Counted from the stretch's first letter, positions 16,348-25,222 are shown. The stretch is DNA of 64,000 bases from Hespellia sp. (GCA_028693555.1 JAQUVD010000003.1:1-64000), one strand, 5' to 3'. The notes: a model not told the origin generated them from the letters alone. A program made the numbers and translations.

Positions 16348-17214
16348 CTAGCTCCAGCGTCTCTTTTGAATTGCCTGAATCGTCAGGAAGACGAAGAGGA
16401 CAATGATTGACAGGTACAGCACAAGTCCGCTGATATCGAAGATACTGTTATCTGCGACACCGGAAAAGATGTCTGTCAAAGCCAGTTTCCCGAGCCATTT
16501 GCTGAGAAGATTCTCAAGCAGGCTTGGTTTTACGAAGTATACAACGAATGTTGCAATTGCCCCGACCGCCTCTACAATCACACTGATTAAAAAATTATTT
16601 GTCATATGGAAAATAAATACTACAATTCCTGTCAGAATGATAATCAGGCCAACTGCATTTCCGATTGCATTGCTTGGAAGAAAGCTTACGATTCCACTCC
16701 AGAGATATAAAATCAACAGAATACCAAATGTGCTGATACATGCAATGATCTGACTCTCCGTCAATGCTGAGATGAACATTCCAATGGAAATGTACACACA
16801 GCCGAGAAGGAAAAATACCAGGATTGACAGGTAATCCGAGCCAATGTATGCCGTTCCCTGCATCTTAATGATCCACGGGAATAACAGGAAAATGACATTG
16901 GGAATCAAAAACATCACTGCCATTGCGAAATACTTTCCAAGAACTACTTTTGTCACACTTACCGGTGAGGTAAGTAAAAGCTGGTCTGTCTTGTTCTTGC
17001 GATCCTCCGAGAAGCTTCTCATGGTCAGGATCGGAATGGCTACCAGAAATACTATCAGCGCTCCGCCAAGTGCGTAGGCAAAGTACGGATAGCCCCCATT
17101 TAAGTTGTATGCAAGGAAATAGATCCCTGTAAATGCGAGTACCACTGCAATAAATACACATCCGATCATGGAGGTGAAATACGATTGTAGTTCTCTTTTA
17201 AATATTGCTTTCAT
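16348..17214 (-). CDS. GldF-like ABC-2 permease
   Basis: A 288-residue ABC-2 type membrane protein with six predicted segments. It opens MKAIFKRELQSYFTSMIG and contains RSFSEDRKNKTDQLLLTSPVS, the coupling region characteristic of the GldF/NosY branch. The start at 17214 follows GAGGAGG, which lies inside the 3' end of the ATPase gene; the two reading frames overlap by 17 bases. It would form the channel for the upstream ATPase. Confidence 0.9.
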   Translation of the reverse strand: MKAIFKRELQSYFTSMIGCVFIAVVLAFTGIYFLAYNLNGGYPYFAYALGGALIVFLVAIPILTMRSFSEDRKNKTDQLLLTSPVSVTKVVLGKYFAMAVMFLIPNVIFLLFPWIIKMQGTAYIGSDYLSILVFFLLGCVYISIGMFISALTESQIIACISTFGILLILYLWSGIVSFLPSNAIGNAVGLIIILTGIVVFIFHMTNNFLISVIVEAVGAIATFVVYFVKPSLLENLLSKWLGKLALTDIFSGVADNSIFDISGLVLYLSIIVLFVFLTIQAIQKRRWS

Positions 17215-18247
17215 CTGTATCATCCTCCTCATCCTTATACTCTGCTTCGTCTTCGTCATTTTCTATGTCAACTTCATCGTCGTAATCTGCGTCTTCGTAA
17301 TCCGCTTCGTCTGCTTTCTCACTTTGTGTAAGTTCCAGGAAGACGTCCTCTAAGGAAACTCTTGTGTTGTTCATAGACAGCAGTGCCTTCTGCGCTTTCG
17401 CAAATGCAAAGAAGACTTCTTCGCGGATGTCCATATCCTCCACCACATCGATCTTCGCATATGTGAGCCCATCCTTGTACTGTTCTGTTTTGATATCCCT
17501 GATTCCGACCACACCTGCTAAGATATCACGGACCTCTGAGCGGCTTGCCTTCGTTGTAATCTCAACAGACTCGGCTCCAGCCATTAACTTTTCAAGGTTC
17601 TTTGGTGAATCACTCGCCACCAGCTTTCCTTTGGAAATAATCAGTACTGTATCACACACTTCACTGACCTCTGCCAGAATATGTGAGCTTAAGATGACTG
17701 TATGATCTTTGGCAAGCTTACGGATTAGTTCACGTATTTCTATAATCTGTTTTGGATCAAGCCCGACTGTTGGCTCATCCAGAATAATGATTTCCGGAAA
17801 TCCCAGCATTGCCTGTGCCAGCCCGACTCTCTGTCTGTACCCCTTCGACAGGTTACGGATCAGACGCATCTCCACGTCCTTTAATTTGGCAAGCTTGATG
17901 ACCTGTTCGACTTCTTCCTCCAGCTTCCCCTTCTTAATTCCTTTTAATTCTGCCGCAAAATATAAGTACTCTTCCACTCGCATATCTGTGTACAACGGTG
18001 GCAGCTCCGGCAGGTAACCGATGCATTTCTTCGCCGCCTCCGGTTCCTTTAATATATCGTGGCCATTGATGATAACCTGCCCTTCCGTAGCACCATGATA
18101 TCCTGTCATGATGTTCATGGTCGTCGATTTACCGGCTCCATTTGGACCAAGAAAACCGTAGATCTGCCCCTTCTCAATTGAGAAAGATAGGTGATCTACG
18201 GCTACATGGCTGCCATATTTTTTTACTAGGTTCTTCACTTCAATCAC
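17198..18247 (-). CDS. ABC transporter ATPase with acidic tail
   Basis: A 349-residue ATPase. Walker A is GPNGAGKS (about residue 35), the signature motif is LSKGYRQRVGLAQ, Walker B is IIILDEPTVGLD and the switch His is in VILSSHI. Residues to about 310 form the usual DUF4162-type C-terminal domain. An unusual strongly acidic tail of about 40 residues (YEDADYDDEVDIENDEDEAE) follows. The tail's DNA contains the ribosome site and start of the permease gene. It energises the GldF/GldG/DUF4340 complex. Confidence 0.9.
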   Translation of the reverse strand: MIEVKNLVKKYGSHVAVDHLSFSIEKGQIYGFLGPNGAGKSTTMNIMTGYHGATEGQVIINGHDILKEPEAAKKCIGYLPELPPLYTDMRVEEYLYFAAELKGIKKGKLEEEVEQVIKLAKLKDVEMRLIRNLSKGYRQRVGLAQAMLGFPEIIILDEPTVGLDPKQIIEIRELIRKLAKDHTVILSSHILAEVSEVCDTVLIISKGKLVASDSPKNLEKLMAGAESVEITTKASRSEVRDILAGVVGIRDIKTEQYKDGLTYAKIDVVEDMDIREEVFFAFAKAQKALLSMNNTRVSLEDVFLELTQSEKADEADYEDADYDDEVDIENDEDEAEYKDEEDDTDESNI

Positions 18248-18369
18248 TTTTCCATACCTCCATAATCATGTCTAGAGAATAGCCTAGCAACGAAATGTGA
18301 CGGTTTTGTGTTGGAAATGTGTAAATTATGTTCCACATGATTGGATTGGGCGGCTGGAGTGACAAAGAA

Positions 18370-18407
18370 ACTTCCTGGTCCTCACCAGCCCCGAAAGTTC
18401 TTATGCA
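18370..18407 (-). terminator. Possible terminator after vanZ
   Basis: On the minus strand AACTT and AAGTT flank an inner CTGG-tgagga-CCAG stem just after the VanZ stop, followed by TTCTTTG. The stem is interrupted. Apart from it, 18248-18407 holds nothing I recognise. Confidence 0.4.
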
Positions 18408-18917
18408 CTATCTATTTGCCAATAGTAGCACACTCAGAAATCCAACCACTAATACAGTTCCGATTCCTGCCAGCACATTTATGATGAGCGTTGTTTTCTC
18501 ACCACATATTTTTGCTAAAATCAGATATAATCCAGTTCCAATGAAGCATCCAAATGTGTTTCCTATCACATCCGTAATGTCACTTGCACCAATTGCAAAT
18601 ACATACTGTAATATCTCAAATGCAAGACTGACACAAAATCCCAGCAAGATATTTTCCCATATTGCTGTTTTCTTTTTTAACACACTCCAGAATATACCAA
18701 GTGGAATGAATACAATGATATTATAAATAATTTCCGACAAATCAATACGTCCATTGAGAATCAGCGAATCGTGAAACGGAATGAGATTAATGTTTCTATA
18801 ATGACCCATGTTCTGAATGGATATACTGAATTTGAATAAGATAAGCCATACCAATAAAACAAAATAAATAGCAAATATGATGCCTGTTACTATTTTTCTT
18901 TTCTTACTTTTTTGCAT
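18408..18917 (-). CDS. VanZ family membrane protein
   Basis: A 169-residue protein with four or five membrane segments and the VanZ signatures: NLIPFHDS near residue 45, NIIVFIPLG near 70, and FEILQYVFAIGASDITDVIGN near 105. VanZ of Enterococcus raises teicoplanin resistance by an unknown mechanism; most homologues have no known role. It overlaps the upstream SEDS-like gene by 14 bases, making it the third gene of a PadR-controlled unit. Confidence 0.9.
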   Translation of the reverse strand: MQKSKKRKIVTGIIFAIYFVLLVWLILFKFSISIQNMGHYRNINLIPFHDSLILNGRIDLSEIIYNIIVFIPLGIFWSVLKKKTAIWENILLGFCVSLAFEILQYVFAIGASDITDVIGNTFGCFIGTGLYLILAKICGEKTTLIINVLAGIGTVLVVGFLSVLLLANR

Positions 18918-20190
18918 GAATCATCTCTCCAATCCTCTGTACAAATTTAATTTCATTCGGTCCTGCTAAATCCGGAATACTCTGATAACGATAAATACTC
19001 AATATAAGACCTAACAAAAGATAGGATACCATCTTGTCCGATCCGCCCCATGAAAAAAATGGTAAATATGCCGTAATGGGCGGAATGATATTCAAATTCA
19101 TCAAGATATACTGGATTGTCTGGGTTGCGAAAATAAGTCCGCATCCGATTCCAATCATTTGTCCCTGTTGATTTGATTGATGAATTGAAATCTGAAATAC
19201 TTTACAAATCATGAAAGCCAATATCGCAATAATGAGCACAACAACTGCCATTCCAAAATACTCAATAAGATATGCAATGTAATAATCTGTAAAAGCTTCA
19301 AAACTTCTCCAAGGACCGCTGACCGCTTCCTGAATCATTTGTTTCTGATGCATTACACGTTCTGCGTTACTTATAAAATGATTTGAAAATCCAAGTCGAA
19401 AATACAGAATAAAACCCGTAATGAGCGGTAATATCACAAATGTACTCCATAAGATCAAAAATGATGAAATCCTTTTTATGCAAAACCATTTTTTATAAAT
19501 TGCAATGGACAATAAAAGCAATAAGATCAATAGCATATTCATTGCCAAAGATATACAAGGCATACAAAGTGCAAGAAAAACAGGTAATATCATAAAAGCC
19601 ACACATTTTATCAAAGCCTTGTATCCGCCATTTTTATTTTGAAACAGAATCACCGCATAAATCGGCACATACAAATATATCAATGCTGTTAATGAAAGAG
19701 AACGACCAAACGGCATCCATAGATATGCTTTTACTCCATTCACCATTAATCCATTCCCCCAAATTGTCATTGCAAAAAGCAGGACGAAAGATATGAGTAT
19801 CACTTTTACATATCTGCAAAAAAATGTGTAATCTACATAACATACAACTGTCATACCTATGATTCCCACCATGGTAACTCCGATTTCATAAACACTTCCA
19901 CGTAATATCCACATAAGAATTATGCTAAAAGCACTCATCGCAAGCACAAATCCATAAAAACTCCAATTCATCTTAGGCTTATGAACAATATCCAGTGACA
20001 CTCCTGTTTTCACAGGATCACCCATATCGTCAATTGCCGCCTTCTCAGCTTCACTGCGAGTCATGCCATCCGCCATAAATCCACTGATTTGATCATCAAT
20101 ATGGCTGCCGATTTCGCTTTCCACTGACTGGCGTGCCCGCTTGTTACGGATCTGTTCTGTCAGCAGCATAAGGTAATCCCGTTTATTCAT
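18904..20190 (-). CDS. FtsW/RodA-like (SEDS) protein with N-terminal prefix domain
   Basis: A 428-residue membrane protein. Residues 1-75 are a soluble 'permease prefix' domain (EIGSHIDDQISGFMADGM, SEAEKAAIDDMGDP). About ten membrane segments follow, ending in SEDS-like signatures: TDYYIAYLIEYFG, matching the TDFIFAVxxEExG motif with its catalytic Asp, and PPITAYLPFFSWGGSDK, matching the P-TG-LPF-SYGGSS loop. SEDS proteins polymerise peptidoglycan from lipid II. The match is clear but diverged, so activity is not assured. It overlaps padR by eight bases and vanZ by 14. The unit suggests an inducible envelope-stress response. Confidence 0.8.
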   Translation of the reverse strand: MNKRDYLMLLTEQIRNKRARQSVESEIGSHIDDQISGFMADGMTRSEAEKAAIDDMGDPVKTGVSLDIVHKPKMNWSFYGFVLAMSAFSIILMWILRGSVYEIGVTMVGIIGMTVVCYVDYTFFCRYVKVILISFVLLFAMTIWGNGLMVNGVKAYLWMPFGRSLSLTALIYLYVPIYAVILFQNKNGGYKALIKCVAFMILPVFLALCMPCISLAMNMLLILLLLLSIAIYKKWFCIKRISSFLILWSTFVILPLITGFILYFRLGFSNHFISNAERVMHQKQMIQEAVSGPWRSFEAFTDYYIAYLIEYFGMAVVVLIIAILAFMICKVFQISIHQSNQQGQMIGIGCGLIFATQTIQYILMNLNIIPPITAYLPFFSWGGSDKMVSYLLLGLILSIYRYQSIPDLAGPNEIKFVQRIGEMIHAKK

Positions 20191-20518
20191 AAATCATCCC
20201 TCCCAGCACACGGACAATTGCACCTGAATATTCCCTCCACTCCTTCTCTTTTTCTGCAAGAATCTTTTTTCCTGTTTTCGTAATTCCATAATATTTTCTG
20301 ACCTTTCCTGCTACTTCCTGCTCGTAAGATGTCAGATATCCTTTTCCTACCATATCATGTAAAAGTGGGTATAGTGTTCCCGCCTTTAATTCAAACACAT
20401 TTTCTGATTTCTCGCGAAGCGCCTCAATCATCTCATATCCATACCTGTCTTTTTCAGAAAGAAGCTTCAAAACCAACATCATCGTACTTCCAGAAATCAA
20501 ACTTCGATCAATCGCCAT
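20183..20518 (-). CDS. PadR family transcriptional regulator
   Basis: A 111-residue winged-helix repressor of the short PadR type. Visible are GSTMMLVLKLLSEKDRYGYEMIEAL (recognition helix region), ELKAGTLYPLLHDM (wing) and a C-terminal dimerisation helix. The start at 20518 follows AAGGAGGG; an upstream in-frame extension would run through the promoter. As in other PadR-led units it probably represses its own operon through the dyad in its promoter and is released by a cell-envelope or drug signal. It is co-transcribed with the SEDS-like and VanZ genes. Confidence 0.9.
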   Translation of the reverse strand: MAIDRSLISGSTMMLVLKLLSEKDRYGYEMIEALREKSENVFELKAGTLYPLLHDMVGKGYLTSYEQEVAGKVRKYYGITKTGKKILAEKEKEWREYSGAIVRVLGGMIYE

Positions 20519-20554
20519 TTTTTGTCCCTCCTTATATCGGTTATCTATATATGC

Positions 20555-20583
20555 ATTATATATCGGCTTTCGATATATGTCAA
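20555..20583 (-). promoter_or_regulatory. padR promoter with operator between -35 and -10
   Basis: On the minus strand, TTGACA (20578-20583) and TATAAT (20555-20560) are both perfect and exactly 17 bases apart. The spacer contains the dyad ATATCG-aaagc-CGATAT; a second half-site CCGATATA lies downstream near 20533-20540. This is the classic layout for PadR self-repression. Confidence 0.85.
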
Positions 20584-20648
20584 GATAGAAAGGCTTCTCT
20601 GTCCCACCATCCAGTTTCTCCCGTTCCACCTCACCACCCCTGTACATT

Positions 20649-20949
20649 CTGTGGTGTGTCTACTGTCTTGAAAAAATCTGCATCGGCGGAGCACGTTGTC
20701 GCTGTGAACATTTCATAAAAGCCTGAAAAGACTTAATAAAATAGAAGCGAATGACGGAGAGACACTTTGTGCTTCAAGCACAAAGCGTCAGTGATGCGAA
20801 GCACTGGAATCATCAGATTCCAGCGCGCCTCATCACGATGCTCCTTCATTCACTTCTATTATATTTAGGCTTTTCAGGCTTTTATGATCGTCCACAGAGG
20901 CAACGTGCTCCGCCGATGCAGATGAACTTCAACCAGTTCAACACCCCAC
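20649..20949 (+). repeat. Structured ~300-bp element, copy 3
   Basis: The third copy, plus strand. P2 is a perfect 22-bp stem (20677-20698 with 20901-20922, TCTGCATCGGCGGAGCACGT...) of a sequence unrelated to that in copies 1 and 2. The flanking words TGTCTTGAA, ACATTTCATAAA and ACTTCAACCAG are shared. The AT-rich stem AATAAAATAGAAGCGA pairs with 3' TCACTTCTATTATATT, a side hairpin (GACACTTTGTGC-ttcaa-GCACAAAGCGTC) follows, and the core is at 20790-20836. It ends about five bases from the trxB stop codon on the opposite strand. It fills the whole gap between trxB and padR. Confidence 0.85.
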
Positions 20950-20953
20950 AAAT

Positions 20954-21865
20954 TTACGCTTGATCAATATACTGGCATGCCGCCAGTCCTGCTACCGCTC
21001 CATCCGCCGCCGCTGTTGTAAGCTGGCGCACTTCCTTCGTCCTGCAGTCTCCCGCCGCGAAGATGCCGGGATGTGAAGTCATACAATCCTCCGACGCAAG
21101 GATGAATCCGGAACCATCAAGTTTAACAACATTTTCAAATGCATCATTCTTTGGAGTCTGTCCAACCGCCATGAAGATGCCATCGACCTTGATTTCAAAG
21201 TCCTCGTCCGTTGTTTTATTAGTAAGGAGAAGACCTTCCACGAAGCTCTCACCTATAATCTCTTTTACCGTTGCATTCAGAACGAATTCCACATTCTCCC
21301 TTGCCTCCAACGGTTTTACCAGACCCTTCTCGCCACGGAATTCATTTCTCCTGTGAACAAGATAGACATGATTGCAGTAATTCGAAAGAAATGCCGCATC
21401 CTGAAGAGCTGTATTGCCGCCACCAATGACTGCAACATCACGATTCTTGAAAAATGCACCATCGCAAGTCGCACAATAGGATACCCCGGCTCCAACCAGC
21501 TCCTCCTCTTTTGGAATGCCAAGATGTCTGTGTGTCACTCCGGTTGCAATAATGACTGTTCTGCACGGATATTCTTTTCCCGTCGTCTCAATCACTTTAA
21601 CGCCCTCATCCTCACGGATTCCAGTGACTGTCTCAAGTTCCGTCTCTGCCCCAAATGCAATTGCCTGATTCAACAGATTTGTCGCAAAATCACTGCCGCT
21701 GATGCTTGCAATTCCCGGATAATTCTCAACCTTTGGCGATGTCACAATCTGTCCGCCATATGTCATTCCTTCAATCAAAATCACTTTTTTCCCTGCTCTA
21801 AGTGCATAGATTGCAGCCGTAATTCCAGCTGTACCGCCCCCAATAATACCAATGTCATACATCAT
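20954..21865 (-). CDS. trxB: Thioredoxin reductase
   Basis: A 303-residue flavoprotein disulfide reductase. The FAD-binding GGGTAGITAA lies at the N terminus, the redox-active pair is CATC in SYCATCDGAFF near residue 135, the NADPH motif is GGGNTALQDA, and the second FAD motif GIFAAGDCR is near the C terminus. The start at 21865 leaves eight bases to GGAGG; ATG at 21871 would leave only two. It reduces thioredoxin-like proteins with NADPH. It follows nrdD by 22 bases, so it likely supplies electrons to the redoxin domain built into that reductase. Confidence 0.92.
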   Translation of the reverse strand: MMYDIGIIGGGTAGITAAIYALRAGKKVILIEGMTYGGQIVTSPKVENYPGIASISGSDFATNLLNQAIAFGAETELETVTGIREDEGVKVIETTGKEYPCRTVIIATGVTHRHLGIPKEEELVGAGVSYCATCDGAFFKNRDVAVIGGGNTALQDAAFLSNYCNHVYLVHRRNEFRGEKGLVKPLEARENVEFVLNATVKEIIGESFVEGLLLTNKTTDEDFEIKVDGIFMAVGQTPKNDAFENVVKLDGSGFILASEDCMTSHPGIFAAGDCRTKEVRQLTTAAADGAVAGLAACQYIDQA

Positions 21866-21893
21866 ATTCATATCCTCCGCCTTATCTTGTTTC

Positions 21894-24272
21894 TTATTTC
21901 ATAGTGTCTTCTGCGTACTGTTTAATATTCGATGCATTTGCCACTTTTTTCACACCGTCCGCTCCGATCACTACAAGTGTCGGTGCCTGCATCACCCCAT
22001 ATTCTGCCACAAGCTTCTCATTTTCCTCTGCATCTATAACCTCATAGGAAATATTTGCCTTTTCGAGCATTCCCGTTGCAATCTTGCAGTTTGGACAGGT
22101 CTTTGTTGTAAAGAGCAGCTGCTTCGTCTCGCCAGACGGTGCCTGATTTTCTGCTTCTACCTCTTTTGCAGCCTGTGATTTCACATGCAAATGCGATTTC
22201 GTCATATCATATAACTTACGCTCTTTGTATTCCTGTGTCTTTCCATCATTCCAGTTCGAAACCGGACGATAGTAACCAGTAATACGGCTGTAGACCTCTG
22301 TCGTCTCTCCACAGACCGGACAGGTGAATTCTTCACCTGCAAGGTATCCATGATTCTTACAAATGCTGTAAGTCGGAGATATCGTGTAATAAGGAAGTCG
22401 ATAGTTCTCTGCAATTGCGCGGACAAGCGATGCTGCCGCCTTCCAATCCGGTAATTTCTCACCAAGGAATGCATGGAATACCGTTCCTGATGTGTATAAG
22501 CTCTGCATCTCATCCTGTACATCGAGTGCCTCGAAGACATCCTCTGTGTATCCAACCGGAAGATGTGAACTGTTCGTATAATAAGGTGTTCCATTCTCTT
22601 CTGCTGCTGTAATAATCGTCGGGAACTGAGCGACATCGTGCTTTGCAAGACGGTAAGTCGTCGACTCCGCAGGTGTTGCCTCTAAGTTATAGAGATCGCC
22701 ATATTCTTCCTGATAATCCGAGAGTCTCTCACGCATGTGATTGAGCACTCTCTGCGAGAATTCCTGCGTCTCTTTTGTCGTCATGTCTTTCCCGATCCAT
22801 TTCGCATTCAGACCGGCTTCGTTCATACCAATCAAACCGATGGTCGAGAAATGATTGTTAAATGTTCCGAGATAATGCTTGGTGTATGGATATAATCCCT
22901 CATCCAGCAATTTCGAAATAACCGTACGTTTCGTATGAAGAGAACGTGCAGAAATGTCCATCATGCGATCCAGTCTGCGCATGAATTCCGTCTCATCCGC
23001 TGACAGATAGGCAATTCTCGGCATATTGATCGTGACAACGCCAACCGACCCTGTACTCTCTCCACTACCAAAGAACCCACCTGATTTCTTGCGCAATTCA
23101 CGAAGGTCAAGACGCAGTCGGCAGCACATACTGCGGACATCACTCGGCTCCATATCGCTGTTGATATAATTTGAGAAGTAAGGTGTGCCATACTTCGCTG
23201 TCATTTCAAATAATAACCGATTATTCTCTGTGTCAGACCAGTCAAAATCTTTGGTAATCGAATAGGTTGGAATCGGATACTGGAATCCGCGGCCATTCGC
23301 ATCTCCCTCAATCATAACTTCGATGAATGCCTTGTTGACCATATCCATCTCTTCTTTACAGTCTGCGTATGTGAAATCCTGCTCCACGCCGCCAATGAGC
23401 ACTGGAAGATTTGCAAGATCATTCGGCACGGTCCAATCCAGTGTTATATTTACAAATGGTGCCTGTGTTCCCCATCTGGAAGGGATATTCACGCCATACA
23501 CAAAGGATTCGATGCATTTCTTTACTTCCTCATACGATAGTCCGTCTTTCTTTGCAAATGGTGCGAGATACGTGTCAAATGATGAAAATGCCTGTGCACC
23601 TGCCCATTCATTCTGCATAATTCCAAGGAAGTTTACCATCTGGTTACAGAGCACACTTAAGTGCTTTGCCGGTGCAGAAGAAATTCGTCCCGGCACACCG
23701 CCTAGACCTTCCTCAATCAGTTGCTTCAATGACCATCCGGCACAGTAGCCTGTCAGCATAGACAGATCATGGATATGAATATCTGCATTCTTATGTGCCT
23801 TGCAGATCTCATCATCATAAATCTCCGACAACCAGTAATTTGCCGTGATTGCTCCGGAGTTACTCAGAATCAGTCCACCCACAGAATAGGTTACGGTAGA
23901 ATTCTCTTTTACACGCCAATCCGTTACTTTCACGTAGCTGTCAACAATCTCTTTGTAATCTAATACCGTCGACTTGAGATTACGGATCTTTTCTCTCTGT
24001 TTTCTATAAAGAATGTATCCCTTTGCGACATCTGCATAGCCTGCCTGAACAAGAACAGACTCCACGCTGTCCTGAATGTCTTCTACCTGTACAAGACCAT
24101 CCTTCACTTTATCTGCAAACGCTGCTGTTACTTTCAACGCGAGTAAATCAATAATATCCTGATTGTATTCTTTCTCCTGGGCATCAAATGCCTGGCTGAT
24201 TGCTTTTGCAATCTTCGATAAATTAAATTCTGCTACTTTTCCATCTCTTTTGGTTACTTTGTACATGGCCAT
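21894..24272 (-). CDS. nrdD: Anaerobic ribonucleotide reductase with C-terminal redoxin domain
   Basis: A 792-residue class III ribonucleotide reductase that makes deoxyribonucleotides without oxygen. The N terminus (1-90) is an ATP-cone (TKRDGKVAEFNLSKI). The catalytic barrel follows. A zinc site (CKNHGYLAGEEFTCPVCG) and the glycyl-radical loop (RITGYYRPVSNWNDGKTQE) are intact near residues 640-690. After an acidic linker, residues 715-792 form a glutaredoxin/thioredoxin-like domain (LLFTTKTCPNCKIATGML, VMQAPTLVV). That domain probably re-reduces the active site in cis, with TrxB next door. The activase nrdG lies upstream in its own transcription unit. Confidence 0.93.
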   Translation of the reverse strand: MAMYKVTKRDGKVAEFNLSKIAKAISQAFDAQEKEYNQDIIDLLALKVTAAFADKVKDGLVQVEDIQDSVESVLVQAGYADVAKGYILYRKQREKIRNLKSTVLDYKEIVDSYVKVTDWRVKENSTVTYSVGGLILSNSGAITANYWLSEIYDDEICKAHKNADIHIHDLSMLTGYCAGWSLKQLIEEGLGGVPGRISSAPAKHLSVLCNQMVNFLGIMQNEWAGAQAFSSFDTYLAPFAKKDGLSYEEVKKCIESFVYGVNIPSRWGTQAPFVNITLDWTVPNDLANLPVLIGGVEQDFTYADCKEEMDMVNKAFIEVMIEGDANGRGFQYPIPTYSITKDFDWSDTENNRLLFEMTAKYGTPYFSNYINSDMEPSDVRSMCCRLRLDLRELRKKSGGFFGSGESTGSVGVVTINMPRIAYLSADETEFMRRLDRMMDISARSLHTKRTVISKLLDEGLYPYTKHYLGTFNNHFSTIGLIGMNEAGLNAKWIGKDMTTKETQEFSQRVLNHMRERLSDYQEEYGDLYNLEATPAESTTYRLAKHDVAQFPTIITAAEENGTPYYTNSSHLPVGYTEDVFEALDVQDEMQSLYTSGTVFHAFLGEKLPDWKAAASLVRAIAENYRLPYYTISPTYSICKNHGYLAGEEFTCPVCGETTEVYSRITGYYRPVSNWNDGKTQEYKERKLYDMTKSHLHVKSQAAKEVEAENQAPSGETKQLLFTTKTCPNCKIATGMLEKANISYEVIDAEENEKLVAEYGVMQAPTLVVIGADGVKKVANASNIKQYAEDTMK

Positions 24273-24339
24273 TCCTCTCTCTTTCCTTCTCCTATTTCAC
24301 CGTATCTTATCCGTCCACTTTCTCTTATAGAGTACGATT

Positions 24340-24403
24340 GCCCAACCTGTTCTAAGGTGTGGGCGTCTACAAATAGAATACCACTGCACATAGGCTCTGT
24401 CAA
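24340..24403 (-). promoter_or_regulatory. nrdD promoter and leader hairpin
   Basis: On the minus strand TTGACA (24398-24403) and TATTCT (24375-24380) are 17 bases apart. The leader of about 95 bases starts with a hairpin in which GCCCA-ACC pairs with GGT-TGGGC (24340-24364). A clear NrdR box was not seen. The -35 begins right after the T-run of the nrdG terminator. Confidence 0.6.
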
Positions 24404-24411
24404 CAAAAAAT

Positions 24412-24457
24412 AACAAGATGTAGTGAAACTATAAAGTTTCGCACACTACATCTTGTT
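24412..24457 (-). terminator. Terminator after nrdG
   Basis: AACAAGATGTAGTG and CACTACATCTTGTT form a perfect 14-bp stem around an 18-base loop and are followed on the minus strand by TATTTTTT. It lies 55 bases after the nrdG stop and separates nrdG from nrdD. A T-run also follows on the plus strand. Confidence 0.9.
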
Positions 24458-24512
24458 ATTTTTGCTTTTTAGAAAACGCCCTGTTTTCAAGGTTTCTGCC
24501 ACATTTCAGGTA

Positions 24513-25208
24513 TTATTCCACACCGCGCAGTGCGGTATTTGGAATCTGCTCACGCACAAGATTCACTGCCTGATCCATGATTTCTTTTGTGTATCCGTGG
24601 AGTCCCTCGCAGATCAAATCTCCGGAATCTTCAAACCCCTGTAGGAAATACGGTTCATCCCCTGCAATCCATCTTGCAATATCCAAAAAGTCATCTTTTT
24701 TATGAAATTCCCGCACGACAGTCGTGCGGAATTCAAAAGGTACCACATTGGACATCAGATACTCAATGCTCTCCTCAATGCGCGAGAGATCATACGCCTC
24801 AATACCGATGGTCTCTGGATATTTTCTCGCCGAATTTTTGATATCCATTGCAACATAATCCACCAGCTTCGCTTCTACCAGTTCCCTCAGCTTCTCCGGA
24901 AAGCTTCCGTTCGTATCTAGCTTTATCTTATAACCAAGTCCTTTGACCTCTTGCATGAACTCGTACAGATCCGGCTGAAGACATGGCTCACCGCCACTGA
25001 TACATACGCCACCCAGAACGCCCTGCCGTTTTTTAAGAAATGAAAAAATTTCCTCCATCGGAATATTGCAGGATTCGTCCACATGCGTGACAAGCGGTGC
25101 ATTGTGGCAGAACGGACACCTGAAATTGCAGCCCGCAGTAAAAATCGTACAGGCAAGCTGCCCCGGATAATCGAGTAATGTTAATTTCTGTAAGCCTTGA
25201 ATATTCAT
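24513..25208 (-). CDS. nrdG: Anaerobic ribonucleotide reductase activating enzyme
   Basis: A 231-residue radical S-adenosylmethionine protein. The cluster motif CNFRCPFC lies near residue 27 after LLDYPGQLACTIFTAG, and GGVCISGGEPCLQPDL provides the SAM-binding glycine stretch. It installs the glycyl radical in NrdD. The length fits the variant that is longer than E. coli NrdG. It is the last gene of a unit with a ketose epimerase and an aldo/keto reductase, an unusual partnership, and is separated from nrdD by a terminator and a new promoter. Confidence 0.9.
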   Translation of the reverse strand: MNIQGLQKLTLLDYPGQLACTIFTAGCNFRCPFCHNAPLVTHVDESCNIPMEEIFSFLKKRQGVLGGVCISGGEPCLQPDLYEFMQEVKGLGYKIKLDTNGSFPEKLRELVEAKLVDYVAMDIKNSARKYPETIGIEAYDLSRIEESIEYLMSNVVPFEFRTTVVREFHKKDDFLDIARWIAGDEPYFLQGFEDSGDLICEGLHGYTKEIMDQAVNLVREQIPNTALRGVE

Positions 25209-25222
25209 CGCTTTGTCTCCTT

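Noticed and set aside
18290-18407. Possible fourth copy of the structured element
   Set aside because: It has a short interrupted stem near TTCCTGG but none of the shared core words (GTGATGCGAAG, CATTTCAT).
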